DNA of 64,000 nucleotides from Silvanigrella paludirubra (GCF_009208775.1 NZ_WFLM01000003.1:101374-165373); one strand, 5' to 3'; numbered from the stretch's first letter, positions 47,460-58,689 are shown. Notes: generated by a model not told the origin, from the sequence alone. Program-made: numbers and translations.

Positions 47460-48581
47460 TTACCCAAATATTTTGTCAAAAAAACCATTGCTATTTTTTA
47501 CGTTTTGCCCAACTTTTTGAGCAAAAGCTCTTAAATGTTCTTCCGCCTCTTTATTAACTTTCGTAGGAATTTCAACACTCACTTCTATGACGAGGTCTCC
47601 CTTACCTCTACCATATTTTTCTAATTTTGGAATCCCTGCACCTTGGACAACAAGACGTTGGCCTGGTTGTATTCCTGCAGGTATTTCAATTTTACGAGGC
47701 TCTTCTTCAAAGCAGTCTATTGTTACTTCTGTGCCAAGTATTGCTTGCGCCACACCGATTTTAAGCGAGTAAACAAGATCAAACTCTTCTCTCTTAAAGT
47801 AAGGATTAGCCTCAACTTCAATAAACACATAAAGATCACCAGCAGGTCCACCATTTACACCGCCTTCACCTTCGCCTGTTACGCGAAGTCTCATGCCTGT
47901 ATCAATTCCGGCTGGAATTTTAACATTAATATTTGATGATTTCGTTTGAAACCCTGTTCCCTTACAATCACCGCATGGTGTGGAAATACTTTTACCACTG
48001 CCGTTACAGTCAGGACATGTAGAAGCGTAAGTAAAGAAACCCTGTTGAACCGCAACCTGACCTTGACCACGACATGTTGAACAAGTAACTGGTTTTGTTC
48101 CTTTAGCAGCTCCCGATCCTTCACAGGAAACACAAGATGCTTTTCTTGGAATTTGAATTTTTTTCTCAGTTCCAAGAACAGATTCTTTAAAAGAAACTTT
48201 GAGATCATAGCGGAGATCGCCCCCTTTACGAGCTCTATTTCCACCGCCTCTTTTTCTTCCGCCTCCCATGCCAAATAGATCTTCAAATATAGAACCAAAA
48301 TGCTCGAAGACATCGTCTACATTGCCAAATCCAGCTCCGCCAAAGCCTGCTCCATTTACACCAGCATGACCAAATTGATCAAAACGTTGGCGTTTATTTG
48401 GATCACTTAATACTTCATAAGCTTCAGCAGCTTCTTTAAACTTTTCTTCTGCTGATTTGTCACCAGGATTACGATCAGGATGGTATTGAACAGCAAGTTT
48501 ACGATAAGCTTTTTTGATTTCTTCTGTAGAAGCAGTTTTGGATACCTGTAAAATTTCATAATAATTGCGTTTTGTAGTCAT
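47460..48581 (-). CDS. dnaJ: DnaJ (Hsp40) co-chaperone
   Basis: DnaJ (373 residues) stimulates DnaK. The J-domain has YHPDRNPGD with HPD, followed by a Gly/Phe-rich region ([13 protein letters not shown]), a zinc-finger domain of four CxxCxGxG repeats ([33 protein letters not shown]), and the C-terminal substrate domains. It heads a two-gene operon with cysS. Confidence 0.97.
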   Translation of the reverse strand: MTTKRNYYEILQVSKTASTEEIKKAYRKLAVQYHPDRNPGDKSAEEKFKEAAEAYEVLSDPNKRQRFDQFGHAGVNGAGFGGAGFGNVDDVFEHFGSIFEDLFGMGGGRKRGGGNRARKGGDLRYDLKVSFKESVLGTEKKIQIPRKASCVSCEGSGAAKGTKPVTCSTCRGQGQVAVQQGFFTYASTCPDCNGSGKSISTPCGDCKGTGFQTKSSNINVKIPAGIDTGMRLRVTGEGEGGVNGGPAGDLYVFIEVEANPYFKREEFDLVYSLKIGVAQAILGTEVTIDCFEEEPRKIEIPAGIQPGQRLVVQGAGIPKLEKYGRGKGDLVIEVSVEIPTKVNKEAEEHLRAFAQKVGQNVKNSNGFFDKIFG

Positions 48582-48600
48582 CTAATAATACTCCAGGAAA

Positions 48601-48680
48601 CTGTCGGGGGTTTAGCATGCGATTCGACAGAAAAAAACACGGTTGCGGACAAAACTTAACCTTGATCTTAAAAGAGTCAA
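48601..48680 (-). promoter_or_regulatory. putative dnaJ promoter and leader hairpin
   Basis: Minus-strand TTGACT (48675-48680) and TAAGTT (48653-48658) are 16 bases apart. Downstream in the leader CTGTCG (48625-48630) and CGACAG (48601-48606) could pair around an 18-base loop that itself holds GCATGC. No CIRCE element is present. The hairpin lies 20-50 bases before the ATG and might affect translation. Confidence 0.35.
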
Positions 48681-48843
48681 CAAGTCATAGACTTTTTTTA
48701 TTGCAATTTCAGATTATAATCATGAGTTGATATAAAGTATATTTAATTATTCAGATATTATCTACATTTTTATTTTTATATGAAAGAAATTGATTTCGTA
48801 AGAGGGAAACAAACAAGCTATAATTAAGTTATTAATATTTAAC

Positions 48844-49809
48844 TTAACCAATAGCTAGTCCGTTAAAATTCACTTGAACTTCCGCAAGAGATTTTGGGAA
48901 AGAGAGAAGAGATTTAAGACGACTTGTCTCTTTTGCAGAAGGAATAATAATTTTTCTTGAAGAAACTTCACTTAAAATTGCTCTTGCAAGTTTATTATGA
49001 AGATCATGTCCTGCTTTATGAGCAATAACATGGCCTAAAATAGGCATACCAATTAAATGAAGATCACCAATGCAATCAAGAGCCTTGTGTTTTACAAACT
49101 CCTGCTCATTGCGAAGACCTTGAGAATTTAAAACACCTTCTGTTCTTGAAACTACAATCGCATTTTCAATAGAACCACCTTTTGCAAGGCCACGAGAATG
49201 TAAAAAATCAATATCTTCTTTTAAACCAAACGTTCTCGCAAAAGAAAAGTATTCACAAAAAGCTTTTGCCGTATAATCCATTGAAATAGATTGACGACCT
49301 ATAGCCACTATATTTTCAAAATCGATTGCGTAAGAAATGAGCGGTTGTTTTGAAGGCTCAATACGAATAAAGCGGGCAGGGTTCTTTTCATCTACCACTT
49401 CAATTGTTTTTTCTACAATTATAACTTTTCTGGGTTCTTTTAACTCTTCAATTCCTGCTTCGCTTAAAAGAACTAAAAAGGGTGCTGAAGAACCGTCTAA
49501 GATAGGCATTTCACTGTTATCTATAGAAATAACGGCATTATCTATACCAAATCCAAAAAAAGCTGCCATCAAGTGCTCAATTGTAGAAACATAGGCTTCA
49601 CTTGTACCAATACGGGTTGCTAAACTTGTATCAAATACGGATAAAGCGTCTGCTTTAATGTAAGGCTTACCAGGAAGATCAGTACGTTGGAAAACAATTC
49701 CTGTGTTAGCTGAAGCAGGACGAATTTCAACGGAAATTAAATTTCCTGAATGAACTCCAATACCAGCGAAGGATACAGAGCGCTTCAACGTTCTTTGGAA
49801 GTTATTCAT
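48844..49809 (-). CDS. lpxC: UDP-3-O-acyl-N-acetylglucosamine deacetylase
   Basis: LpxC (321 residues) removes the acetyl group in the first committed step of lipid A synthesis. Zinc ligands are in TIEHLMAAFFGFGIDN and HKALDCIGDLHLIG, with the catalytic acid in the HxxxD region. I start at ATG 49809 (GGAG eight bases upstream); a start at 49833 adds eight residues without a site. It confirms that this is a lipopolysaccharide-bearing cell. It is the only lipid A gene here. Confidence 0.96.
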   Translation of the reverse strand: MNNFQRTLKRSVSFAGIGVHSGNLISVEIRPASANTGIVFQRTDLPGKPYIKADALSVFDTSLATRIGTSEAYVSTIEHLMAAFFGFGIDNAVISIDNSEMPILDGSSAPFLVLLSEAGIEELKEPRKVIIVEKTIEVVDEKNPARFIRIEPSKQPLISYAIDFENIVAIGRQSISMDYTAKAFCEYFSFARTFGLKEDIDFLHSRGLAKGGSIENAIVVSRTEGVLNSQGLRNEQEFVKHKALDCIGDLHLIGMPILGHVIAHKAGHDLHNKLARAILSEVSSRKIIIPSAKETSRLKSLLSFPKSLAEVQVNFNGLAIG

Positions 49810-50218
49810 ACTTTCTCCATAAAATCCAAACAAATACAGCAGTTACAACTACTAAAAGAATAATTCATGAAAGCTAAAATGCAGCTAACAGACTATAAAC
49901 TACTAATAACAACTAGCATTATAAAAATGCTGCTGCAAGTTTAATACTGTTACAAATTTCAGCATTTACAACTTAGGGAGTCTATCGGAAAGTATATCTT
50001 AATTTCTACTAAAACTTTAAAATATGCTGTAATATTTTATGTTTACTTTTTTGACATTTTGGTTATTAAATACAAGCGATCAGTAACTGTTCAATATAAA
50101 TAAAAAAAGACTAAGCCTTTAAAACACGATTGACGCCTCAGAACAGCCACTATAAGCCTATTGTGTGGGCAGAGCTATTTCCCCATTCCCATTATTAGCA
50201 CCTTAAGGAGAGTTTCTT
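49810..50218. other. divergent intergenic region lpxC-ssb
   Basis: This 409-base gap holds the promoters of both flanking genes. A candidate ssb promoter is TTGACG (50130-50135) with TAAGCC 17 bases on. A small hairpin AGCATT/AATGCT occurs at 49915-49931. The ssb ribosome-binding site AAGGAGAG is clear. I see no ORF or repeat of note. Confidence 0.45.
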
Positions 50219-50716
50219 ATGTCTGGAGTTAACAAAGTCATTCTTGTGGGTAGATTAGGACAAGAACCCGAAATCCGCAGCACCACAAGTGGACAACAAG
50301 TCTGCACCCTCAGCATTGCCACTAGCGAAACCTGGACCAAAGACGGCAACAAAGAAGAAAGAACAGAGTGGCACAGAGTTGTTCTTTGGGGAAGACAAGC
50401 AGAAATTGCACATAAATACTTAAAAAAAGGCCGTCTTGTGTATATTGAAGGAAAACTTCAAACACGCTCATGGCAAGATCAGCAAGGTCAAAAACGCTAT
50501 ACAACAGAAATTGTAGCAAATAATATGCAATTTTTAGAAAGCATGAACTCTGCGCCTGGCCGTGACATGAATGAAATTCCACCAATTAATGATACAAACG
50601 ATTATTATTCTGGTCCAAGTGGATACGACTCTGCGCCACAACAACAAAGAAACAATAATAACAGCCAAGCATTTAGCAGCAACTCACGCCCAATGGATGA
50701 TGATATTCCTTTTTAA
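50219..50716 (+). CDS. ssb: single-stranded DNA-binding protein
   Basis: SSB (165 residues) has the OB fold with [14 protein letters not shown] and [16 protein letters not shown], then a Gln/Asn/Ser-rich linker and the acidic tip DDDIPF that recruits repair and replication proteins. This matches the usual SSB architecture. It stands alone; no rpsF or rpsR is adjacent. Confidence 0.97.
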   Translation: MSGVNKVILVGRLGQEPEIRSTTSGQQVCTLSIATSETWTKDGNKEERTEWHRVVLWGRQAEIAHKYLKKGRLVYIEGKLQTRSWQDQQGQKRYTTEIVANNMQFLESMNSAPGRDMNEIPPINDTNDYYSGPSGYDSAPQQQRNNNNSQAFSSNSRPMDDDIPF

Positions 50717-50841
50717 TTTTACTTATAAAAAATGTATATTAAAAAATAAAAATTCAAAAGTAACTAAATTTGAAAAATTAGGCACTTTTGAATTAAGATG
50801 CAAGTTGGGTAAAAAAATATTAAAGACTAATTTCTTTTAAT

Positions 50842-51445
50842 TTATCTAAATTTAACTAAATTCCCTTCTGAATTATGAAACATATTTTTTGAAAATTCAA
50901 TCATACCACATCTAAAGAAAAATGCTTTTTTCAAATCTTCATTTAGAAAATGAGAAAGACATAAATTCAAGCCAAAATCAGAATGAGTTTCAACTCCTTT
51001 AATATAAAATTCTTTTTTTAATTTAGCTTGAATTATTCGATTATTTTATCAAGATAATCTGAATAAATTCCTAACCCACGATAATCAGAATAAACTATAG
51101 AATGGCGCATATAATATATATCAATTTCTTTTTGTTCACTTCTAAATATTGCAATATTTTTATCTTTTTCTTTATCTTTCAAGATCAAATTATTTGATAT
51201 TTGTTTACTTTCATCTAATATGCTTAATTTAAATCACTTCTTTTTTGCTCTTCATTTAACAAATCTTCTCTGATAAAAAATAACTCATCTGGATAGTGGT
51301 CAAAAAAATCGCTATAATATATTTCCCAATACTCTTTAACATCAACTCTTTCGATTAAGTATTTTTCTAAAATACCATTTTTAAAAAATTCATTAAAAAT
51401 AAACTCGTTTTCTAATTCAATTTCTCTTTTTAAAATTAAATCCAT
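50842..51445 (-). pseudogene. frameshifted GNAT-like acetyltransferase pseudogene
   Basis: Three consecutive minus-strand segments give one coherent protein of about 195 residues. The first frame (51445 to about 51235) begins MDLILKREIELENEF and ends at a TAA at 51224. Reading continues one frame back from about 51230, giving HSIVYSDYRGLGIYSDYLDK, where RGLGIY resembles the GNAT acetyl-CoA loop. A second shift near 51035 leads to KGVETHSDFGLN and a final KFR stop at 50842. Both shifts go the same way. The gene is probably dead, or two sequence errors exist. The GNAT assignment is tentative. Confidence 0.6.
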
Positions 51446-51526
51446 TTAATTTTCCTCATAAATTAAAGATTATAAAAACCAATACTTCATTAAAATTAAT
51501 ATCTATTATTTAAAATTAAAAATATT

Positions 51527-51546
51527 ATCAAGCTTTAAAGCTTGAT
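51527..51546. repeat. perfect 20-base palindrome
   Basis: ATCAAGCTTT and AAAGCTTGAT are perfect complements with no spacer. It lies about 190 bases past the HDAC-like stop and is followed on the minus strand by an A/T-rich tract, so it could be a weak terminator or an operator. Confidence 0.4.
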
Positions 51547-51736
51547 TAACTTCATTAAAATATCTATATTATTATAATATAGTATAATATTTTTTATTTT
51601 TTAGATAATTAAAATAATGATAATTTTTTTGAGTATTAATATTTTAACTAATATGAATCTTAAAATAAGGAATAATTGTCTTTTTATGAAAAAAAATTCA
51701 TCTTAATAAGAAATAAATACAAATACAATTCTCTGT

Positions 51737-52747
51737 CTATGCTTGAAACCCATTTAAAAAACTTTCTACATTTGTTCCAAGTTCACTTACTAAATAACCA
51801 CCTTCTTGCAGAATAATTGTCTTTTTATTTAATTTACGAAACTCACGGCCTAATTTTTGAAAATCGGCAATGCTAATATTAAAGTGACCAATGGGATCAC
51901 CAGCTTCAATGTCAAAACCAGCCGATAATATTAAATAGTCAGGTTCCATAGCCTTAAAAGCTTTATTTATTCCATTTAAAAGAGCTTTAAAATATTCATT
52001 AGGTGAAGACAATGGCATTAAAGGAACATTTAAATTATAACTCACGCCATCATCTATTCCAATTTCGGTTTCAAATCCTGTAAAGTAAGGATATTCAACT
52101 AAAGGATGTGCATGAATGCTAAAATAAAAAACTTCAGATGAATCATAAAAAATACTTTGAGTCCCATTTCCGTGGTGATAATCAAAATCCACAATCATGA
52201 CACTTCCCGATTTTGATAAATATTTTGCAATAATAGCGGCATTATTTAAGTAACAATAGCCTCCAAACATATTTTTTGAAGCATGATGTCCTGGAGGGCG
52301 GCATAATGCATAAGTCGCTTCTCCTGTTTTTTTGGTGTGTAAAGCAGCAGAATAAGCAGCACTTGCAGAAGCAACAGCAGCATTCCAAGTGTTATTCATT
52401 AAAGAAGTACCTGCATCAAAACAATAATAACCAGCGCGTTTTGGAATAAAAGGTTCATGTCTTGGAATACGACTATCGCAAGGAAACACGTAAGGACAAA
52501 TAATTTCATCATTTTTTAAATTTTGAGAGGACTCCAAAAAATGAAGATAATCTTCATCATGAACTGTAGTTAATGCATCATAAGGTAAAATTTCGGGCAC
52601 AATGATTTCATAATGACCAACTTGTTTAAAAGCTTTTAATATTGAATCTATGCGGCCCACCTTATCATTATAAGGGTGTGCTTTTCCATTATAAACTTCT
52701 TTTTTAATGACATGTTTTTTTTGGAGAGAACTGTAAAATATTTTCAT
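51737..52747 (-). CDS. HDAC/AcuC-family deacetylase
   Basis: The 336-residue protein has the arginase-fold deacetylase signature: LCRPPGHHASKNMFGGYCYL, then IVDFDYHHGNGTQSIFY with the zinc-site Asp and His residues, and ILSAGFDIEAGDP with the last Asp. In bacteria such enzymes deacetylate acetyl-CoA synthetase, polyamines or other amines. The N-terminus begins MKIFYSSLQKKH. No acs or acuA gene is nearby. It is a single gene. Confidence 0.9.
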   Translation of the reverse strand: MKIFYSSLQKKHVIKKEVYNGKAHPYNDKVGRIDSILKAFKQVGHYEIIVPEILPYDALTTVHDEDYLHFLESSQNLKNDEIICPYVFPCDSRIPRHEPFIPKRAGYYCFDAGTSLMNNTWNAAVASASAAYSAALHTKKTGEATYALCRPPGHHASKNMFGGYCYLNNAAIIAKYLSKSGSVMIVDFDYHHGNGTQSIFYDSSEVFYFSIHAHPLVEYPYFTGFETEIGIDDGVSYNLNVPLMPLSSPNEYFKALLNGINKAFKAMEPDYLILSAGFDIEAGDPIGHFNISIADFQKLGREFRKLNKKTIILQEGGYLVSELGTNVESFLNGFQA

Positions 52748-52936
52748 GAAAATTACTTTCTTACTTTATATACCTTATAAGGTAACTCACAGATCAAAAT
52801 CATAACTGATTCAAAATTAAGATTCCATACTATTAAAGAAAGTATTTTAAATAAAAGTAAACTTGTAAAATTCAAAAATCACTTTACTATATGCCAGAAT
52901 ATCAATTCATGTCAATGAACTGTAAAAGGAGTAAAA

Positions 52937-53665
52937 ATGTTAACAAGCACAAAAATTCCCAGAATAATTGGCCACAGAGGAGCAAAAGGACTTGCACCAG
53001 AAAATACTTTAGTTTCTTTTCGCAAAGCAAAAGAACTTGGTGCTACATGGGTTGAGTTCGATGTAAAAGAAACCGAAGATGGTGTCCTTATTATCATGCA
53101 TGATGATGATCTCGATAGAACAACAAATGGCAAAGGTACCATTATAAATTCGAAGTGGTCTGAAATAAAAAATCTTGATGCAGGATCTTATTTTAATTCC
53201 ACATTTACTAATGAAAAAATTCCAACTTTAGAAGAAACATTTTTACTTTTAAGTGAATTAAACTTAGGTGCAAATATTGAAATCAAGCCTTGTCCTACAA
53301 GAGAAAAAAGAACTGCCATTGCTATAGCTAATGAAATTAAAAACAAATGGCCTAAAAATCTTCCACCGCCATTAGTATCTAGTTTCAGCATGGAATCTCT
53401 TGTGGCCGCAAAAAAAGTCGATCCAAATTTGATTATTGGAGCTTTATTTGAGACACTCCCTCACGATTGGAAAAAAATAGCTTTAGAGGTTCAAGCAAAA
53501 ACCATACATATTGATCACGAAATTGTGAATAAAGAAATGATAAATGAGATAACGCATGAAGGTTATCCCATACTTACATATACAGTTAATGATCAAAAAA
53601 GAGCAAATGAATTATTTGATATGGGCGTAACCGCAATATTTACCGATTTTCCTTGGAAGGAGTAA
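52937..53665 (+). CDS. ugpQ: glycerophosphodiester phosphodiesterase
   Basis: UgpQ (242 residues) hydrolyses glycerophosphodiesters to glycerol-3-phosphate and an alcohol. GHRGAKGLAPENTLVSFRKA has the catalytic His and metal Glu, and FDVKETEDGVLIIMHDDDL the second His and Asp. There is no signal peptide, so it works in the cytosol after import by the Ugp transporter. Its AAGGAG site is clear. It is first in a ugpQBAEC operon. Confidence 0.95.
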   Translation: MLTSTKIPRIIGHRGAKGLAPENTLVSFRKAKELGATWVEFDVKETEDGVLIIMHDDDLDRTTNGKGTIINSKWSEIKNLDAGSYFNSTFTNEKIPTLEETFLLLSELNLGANIEIKPCPTREKRTAIAIANEIKNKWPKNLPPPLVSSFSMESLVAAKKVDPNLIIGALFETLPHDWKKIALEVQAKTIHIDHEIVNKEMINEITHEGYPILTYTVNDQKRANELFDMGVTAIFTDFPWKE

Positions 53666-53670
53666 TAAAA

Positions 53671-54972
53671 ATGAAGATAATTAATTTAGTTACTTTAAGT
53701 TCAGTAATAGGTTTAATATATACAACTGAGGCATTACCTAAAACAGAAATTCAATTTTGGCATGGTTTTTCTGGAGTTACTGCAGAATATTTAAATGTTA
53801 TTGTCAATGATTTTAACAGCTCACAAAAAGAGTATCACGTGAATGCTGTTCGAAAAGGAACATATCAAGAAACAATGATGGCTGGTATTGCCGCATATCG
53901 AGCAAAAAAACAACCTGATATGATCCAAGTATATGAAGTTGGGACAGCGACCATGATGGCTGCAAAAGGAGCAATCATTCCCGTTTCAACTTTAATGAGC
54001 GAAAATAATGTTACTTTAAACACCAACGACATTATTCCTGCTGTTAAAGGTTATTATAGCCAAGGAGACACTTTAATCTCTTTTCCATTAAACAGCTCTT
54101 CTCCAGTAATGTATTATAATAAAACAATATTTAAAAAAGCGGGGCTTGATCAAAACACACCTCCTAAAACATGGAATGAACTTTTTAAATTTGCTGAAAA
54201 AATTAAAAAAACAAACTCTGCTGTATGTGGATTTACGACAACATGGCCCGCATGGATCCAACTTGAAAATTTTAGTGCTTGGCACAATGTTCCGTATGCT
54301 TCAAATAATAATGGTATGGAATCTACAAAACCAAAATTACTTTTTAATTCAAAGTTACAAGTTAAACATTGGGAAAATATTCAAAAAGCAAATAAAGAAG
54401 GTTACTTTACTTATTATGGTAGAACAACAGAAGCAGAAATGGCATTTACAACTCAAAAGTGTGGAATTTACTTAGATTCTACAGGCTCATATGGTGATGT
54501 AAAAGAAGCTAAAGTTAATTTTGGAGTTGCTCAATTACCTTATTATGAAAGCGTAGATGGCGCTCCACAAAATACAATTATTGGTGGCGCGAGTCTTTGG
54601 GTATTTAATGGTATTTCAAAAGAAAAACAAAAAGCAGCAGCCATATTTATATCTTATTTAAGCAAACCCGAAGTTATGGCAAAATGGCATCAATCTAGTG
54701 GTTATTTACCCGTAACAAATGCCTCATATAATTTTACAAAACAAAGTGGTTTTTATAAAGAAAATTCAGGATATGAAGTAGCCATTTCTGAATTAAATAA
54801 TAAATCTCCAACAAATAATTCTAAAGGATTAAGAATAGTAGGCTTACCAAATATTCGAAATATTATTGAAGCAAATTTTGAATCTATGCTATCAGATAAA
54901 ATGACTGCCAAAGTTGCTTTAGATGACGCAGTTGAAAAGGGAAATGCAATCATTAAAAAATCGGGTGAATAA
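53671..54972 (+). CDS. ugpB: glycerol-3-phosphate/glycerophosphodiester-binding protein
   Basis: UgpB (433 residues from ATG 53671) has a signal peptide ending near TTEALPK and a family 1 binding fold: IQFWHGFSGVTAEYLN, DMIQVYEVGTATM, TFTTWPAWIQLENF and GGASLWVFNG. IQFWHG with later W/A positions matches G3P/GPC-binding UgpB proteins. The start at 53671 has GGAG seven bases upstream; the longer frame to 53653 would overlap ugpQ. It captures ligand in the periplasm. Confidence 0.93.
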   Translation: MKIINLVTLSSVIGLIYTTEALPKTEIQFWHGFSGVTAEYLNVIVNDFNSSQKEYHVNAVRKGTYQETMMAGIAAYRAKKQPDMIQVYEVGTATMMAAKGAIIPVSTLMSENNVTLNTNDIIPAVKGYYSQGDTLISFPLNSSSPVMYYNKTIFKKAGLDQNTPPKTWNELFKFAEKIKKTNSAVCGFTTTWPAWIQLENFSAWHNVPYASNNNGMESTKPKLLFNSKLQVKHWENIQKANKEGYFTYYGRTTEAEMAFTTQKCGIYLDSTGSYGDVKEAKVNFGVAQLPYYESVDGAPQNTIIGGASLWVFNGISKEKQKAAAIFISYLSKPEVMAKWHQSSGYLPVTNASYNFTKQSGFYKENSGYEVAISELNNKSPTNNSKGLRIVGLPNIRNIIEANFESMLSDKMTAKVALDDAVEKGNAIIKKSGE

Positions 54973-55854
54973 GTGGAAAAACGATCCGGATTTAATTCAA
55001 AATTATTACCTTATTTATTTCTTGCACCTCAACTTTTAATCTCTGGCATATTCTTTTTTTGGCCTGCACTTTTAGCGGTATGGCAATCCTTTTTAAAAGA
55101 AGATGCCTTTGGACTAAAAACAGAATTTGTTTGGTTTGAAAATTATAAAGAAATTTTTCACGACTCAAACTATTTAAATTCAATTTTTATTACACTAATA
55201 TTTAGCATTAGTGTTACTTTAATTTGTTTAATTTCTGCATTAATATTAGCAGGGCTTGTCAATAAAATAAAAGCGGGGAAATACATTTACCAAACGTTAA
55301 TCATTTGTCCTTATGCTGTTGCGCCTGCAATTGCAGGTGTCTTGTGGTATTTTTTATTTAGTCCTTCTATAGGATATATTGCAAATATACTAAATATTTT
55401 AGGATTTAACTGGGATCCTAGCTTGAATGGAAATCATGCTTTAATATTAATTATTTTATCCGCAAGTTGGAAACAAATTAGTTATAATTTTTTATTTTAC
55501 TTAGCCAGTTTACAATCTATACCTAAATCTCTTTTAGAGGCTGCTTCTATAGATGGAGCAACACCTATACGCAGATTTATAGACATCATAATTCCATTAA
55601 TTTCTCCTACTACTTTTTTCTTATTTATTATGAATTTAATATATACTTTTTTCGATACATTTGGAATTATTTTCACAACTACTCAAGGTGGCCCTGGTTA
55701 TTCCACTACCAACCTTGTTTATAAAGTTTACGTCGATGGAATCGTAAATTTAAATTTAGGTGGCTCTGCAGCTCAATCTGTTATTCTTATGATTTTTGTT
55801 TCTTTAATTACCATTTTACATTTTCGATTTGTTGAAAAAAAGGTGCACTATTAA
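54973..55854 (+). CDS. ugpA: glycerol-3-phosphate ABC transporter permease
   Basis: UgpA (293 residues) has six helices. The EAA loop EAASIDGATPIRRFIDIIIP interacts with UgpC. The start is GTG directly after the ugpB stop. FAAPQ-like LFLAPQLLISGIFFFWPA at the N-terminus is typical. Confidence 0.93.
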   Translation: MEKRSGFNSKLLPYLFLAPQLLISGIFFFWPALLAVWQSFLKEDAFGLKTEFVWFENYKEIFHDSNYLNSIFITLIFSISVTLICLISALILAGLVNKIKAGKYIYQTLIICPYAVAPAIAGVLWYFLFSPSIGYIANILNILGFNWDPSLNGNHALILIILSASWKQISYNFLFYLASLQSIPKSLLEAASIDGATPIRRFIDIIIPLISPTTFFLFIMNLIYTFFDTFGIIFTTTQGGPGYSTTNLVYKVYVDGIVNLNLGGSAAQSVILMIFVSLITILHFRFVEKKVHY

Positions 55855-56700
55855 ATGAATGAAAATTTAAAAACATCAAATATAATTCCTCATATCATTT
55901 TAATTATTGGAGTTATTGTTGTTGCTTTTCCGATCTACTTTGGATTTATTGCTTCAACACAAAATATAGAAAGTATTTTACACGGAAAATCGGGTATTAT
56001 TCCTGGAAGTGATTTTGTAAATAATTATTTAGAAATTTTATCTCCAGATAAAAAAATATTACCAGGTATTTCTATTTGGAGATTATTATTAAACAGTTTA
56101 ATTGTTACATTATTAATAACATTTGGAAAAACAGCAATATCGATCATTTCTGCTTATGCCATTGTTTATTTTAAATTTCCTTTTCAAAAGTTTGCCTTTG
56201 CTGTAATTTTTTTAACGTTAATGTTACCAATTGAAGTTCGAATTGTGCCTACTTTTCAAATGGCATCAAACTTAAATTTATTAGATAGTTTTCAAGGTTT
56301 ATCTGTCCCTTTAATTGCCTCTGCTACAGCTACTTTTTTATTTAGACAGTTTTTTATGTCTATACCGAATGAATTATGTGAAGCAGCAAGAATAGATGGG
56401 GCAGGGCCCATACGTTTTTTTTGGGATACGGTACTTCCACTTTCAAAAACAATTATTGCCGCGTTATTTGTAATTTTATTTATATATGGCTGGAATCAAT
56501 ATTTATGGCCTTTATTAATCACAACAAAACAAAGCATGAACACAATAATAATTGCATTAACCCAAATGATTTCTCATGACGGAACAACTCCTTGGCATTT
56601 AGTAATGGGTGTCGCAATTATAGCTATGATTCCTCCTATTTGTGTTGTTATTTTAATGCAAAAATGGTTTGTAAAAGGACTGATTGATTCTGAAAAATAA
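55855..56700 (+). CDS. ugpE: glycerol-3-phosphate ABC transporter permease
   Basis: UgpE (281 residues) is the partner permease with six helices and its own EAA loop [20 protein letters not shown]. The start ATG follows the ugpA stop immediately. [20 protein letters not shown] is a conserved final segment. Together with UgpA it forms the channel. Confidence 0.93.
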   Translation: MNENLKTSNIIPHIILIIGVIVVAFPIYFGFIASTQNIESILHGKSGIIPGSDFVNNYLEILSPDKKILPGISIWRLLLNSLIVTLLITFGKTAISIISAYAIVYFKFPFQKFAFAVIFLTLMLPIEVRIVPTFQMASNLNLLDSFQGLSVPLIASATATFLFRQFFMSIPNELCEAARIDGAGPIRFFWDTVLPLSKTIIAALFVILFIYGWNQYLWPLLITTKQSMNTIIIALTQMISHDGTTPWHLVMGVAIIAMIPPICVVILMQKWFVKGLIDSEK

Positions 56701-56719
56701 TTATAAAAAGGTAAAAAAA

Positions 56720-57763
56720 ATGGCAAAAGTGGTTTTAAAAAATCTAAAAAAATCATATCAAAATCATCATATATTACATAATATCAATTTAGAAATAAAT
56801 GATGGTGAATTTATTGTTGTATTAGGTCCAAGCGGATGCGGTAAATCAACTATGCTACGAATGGTTGCAGGACTCGAAACGGTTACAGAAGGTGAAATAT
56901 TAATTGCAAATCAAAATGTTTGTAATTTAGAACCTAAAGATAGAAAAATTGCAATGGTTTTTCAAAATTATGCTTTATACCCACATATGACCGTTTATAA
57001 AAATATTGCTTATGGTTTAAAATTGCATAAAGTACCAAAAAATGAAATAGAAAAAAAAGTAAATATTGCTGCTGATATGTTACAACTAAAAGATTTATTA
57101 AATAGAAAACCAAATCAGCTAAGTGGTGGACAGCGTCAACGGGTTGCAATGGGAAGAGCAATTGTCAGGGAACCAAATGTATTTTTATTTGATGAACCAT
57201 TAAGTAACTTAGATGCAAAGCTAAGAACCCAAATGCGATTTGAAATAAAAAATATTCACAGAAAAGTTAAAACAACAAGTATTTATGTTACTCATGACCA
57301 AATTGAAGCAATGACATTAGCTGACAGAATTGTATTACTAAACAAAGGTAAAATAGAACAAATTGGAACACCTCTTGAATTATATCACAAACCAGCCTCC
57401 GTTTTTGTAGGTGGATTTATTGGAAATCCGCCTATGAATTTTTTACCTGGTGATATCGCAATTAAATATTTAAAAATGAATAACTTAAATTCCAATTTAA
57501 TTTTAGGATTTCGCCCAGAAAAAATTCAAATATCTGAAGACAACAATTTAAAAAATGATTCTTCGTACATACCATTTATCGTTAACATGTTTGAAAGTAT
57601 TGGACATGAAAATTTTATCTATGGAAAAATTGAAAATACAGATAATGAAATAATCATTAAATCACCATCTGCTATTATTGCTGAAAATAAAAAAATATTT
57701 ATTAAAATTCCAGAAAATGAATTTCATTTTTTCAATAAAGAAACAGGAATTAGAATAATTTAA
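56720..57763 (+). CDS. ugpC: ABC transporter ATPase of the Ugp system
   Basis: UgpC (347 residues from ATG 56720) has Walker [10 protein letters not shown], signature [15 protein letters not shown], Walker [15 protein letters not shown] and the H-loop THDQIEAMT, then the MalK-type regulatory domain ([11 protein letters not shown]). The start has AAGG upstream; a frame to 56684 overlaps ugpE without a site. The stop overlaps the next, convergent gene by three bases. It completes ugpQBAEC. Confidence 0.94.
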   Translation: MAKVVLKNLKKSYQNHHILHNINLEINDGEFIVVLGPSGCGKSTMLRMVAGLETVTEGEILIANQNVCNLEPKDRKIAMVFQNYALYPHMTVYKNIAYGLKLHKVPKNEIEKKVNIAADMLQLKDLLNRKPNQLSGGQRQRVAMGRAIVREPNVFLFDEPLSNLDAKLRTQMRFEIKNIHRKVKTTSIYVTHDQIEAMTLADRIVLLNKGKIEQIGTPLELYHKPASVFVGGFIGNPPMNFLPGDIAIKYLKMNNLNSNLILGFRPEKIQISEDNNLKNDSSYIPFIVNMFESIGHENFIYGKIENTDNEIIIKSPSAIIAENKKIFIKIPENEFHFFNKETGIRII

Positions 57764-58551
57764 TTTTTACTTTTAAAAAATTCTTCAAACATATTTTTAT
57801 ACTCTTTTGAATTTCTGATTTCTTCTATTTTATCCCAAATTAAATTTGAATAATCTTTTTCTTTTTCAAACATTTTTGCAGATAACATTAAATAATAGGA
57901 CTTTTTTTCTAAAGGAGGTAATATTTTTTTAATTTGATTATTAAGTTCTGATTTTTGTTTAAGAACATAATCGGCTCTATAATCTTGCATAGCTATAGCG
58001 CGGTATCTTTTACTTATCAATTTTTCAAATACACCTAAAGGCATTCGGGTCCCATCATCGACCCGAATATTCAATTTTTTTAGAAAATCATTTATGGAGT
58101 AACCTGGTAAAGATCCTATGACGTCCACACCATAAATAATATTTCCATCCCATCGAATGGTTTTTTCATCTTTTAAAACATACAATGAATATTCATTTCT
58201 ATGAAGTCGTTTATTTTCATTTGGTTTTCCCTCTTTTAAACCATTTAGAGTTGGGTATCTTCCAAATTCTAATCTGTCTTCTTTATAACTAGCAGCAAAT
58301 GCGCCATCAAATACATCTCCTTTTTTTAAGTCTTCTAAACAGCGTTTCCAAGGAACAGGGGTTAAAATAATTTCTGTATTTAATTTAAGAGCAAGTATTT
58401 TTATTAAATTTATATTAAGGCCAGTTCCATCTTTCAAAACCCAAGGATATGAGTCTTGATCTTCGTAACAAAATTTTAAAGGACGATTATTTGAAAAGGA
58501 AAATTGTGTAAAAAATATACAAAATAATGAAACTGAAAATTTAAATTTCAT
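57760..58551 (-). CDS. family 3 extracellular solute-binding protein
   Basis: The 263-residue protein has a signal peptide ending FSFSNNR and an SBP_bac_3 fold: [20 protein letters not shown], then [17 protein letters not shown] and [24 protein letters not shown]. These receptors bind amino acids or similar small ligands. No cognate permease is nearby. The sequence is rich in Lys and Tyr. It ends by overlapping ugpC tail to tail by a few bases. Confidence 0.82.
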   Translation of the reverse strand: MKFKFSVSLFCIFFTQFSFSNNRPLKFCYEDQDSYPWVLKDGTGLNINLIKILALKLNTEIILTPVPWKRCLEDLKKGDVFDGAFAASYKEDRLEFGRYPTLNGLKEGKPNENKRLHRNEYSLYVLKDEKTIRWDGNIIYGVDVIGSLPGYSINDFLKKLNIRVDDGTRMPLGVFEKLISKRYRAIAMQDYRADYVLKQKSELNNQIKKILPPLEKKSYYLMLSAKMFEKEKDYSNLIWDKIEEIRNSKEYKNMFEEFFKSKN

Positions 58552-58689
58552 AAATTTAGCCTTATTAAAAGGAATTTAATCAAAATTTAGTATAGTTTTT
58601 TTTATTATAATTTTCAATCTATAATATAGATAAGCAAATAGAACTTTTTTAAATTAATAAATTTTTAAATAATGTGAAATTTTTTATAA

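Noticed and set aside
48582..48700. CIRCE/HrcA element before dnaJ
   Set aside because: TTAGCA occurs, but the paired CIRCE half is absent.
52900..52936. PhoB box before ugpQ
   Set aside because: TTCATGTCAATGAA is only a poor match to the CTGTCAT direct repeats.
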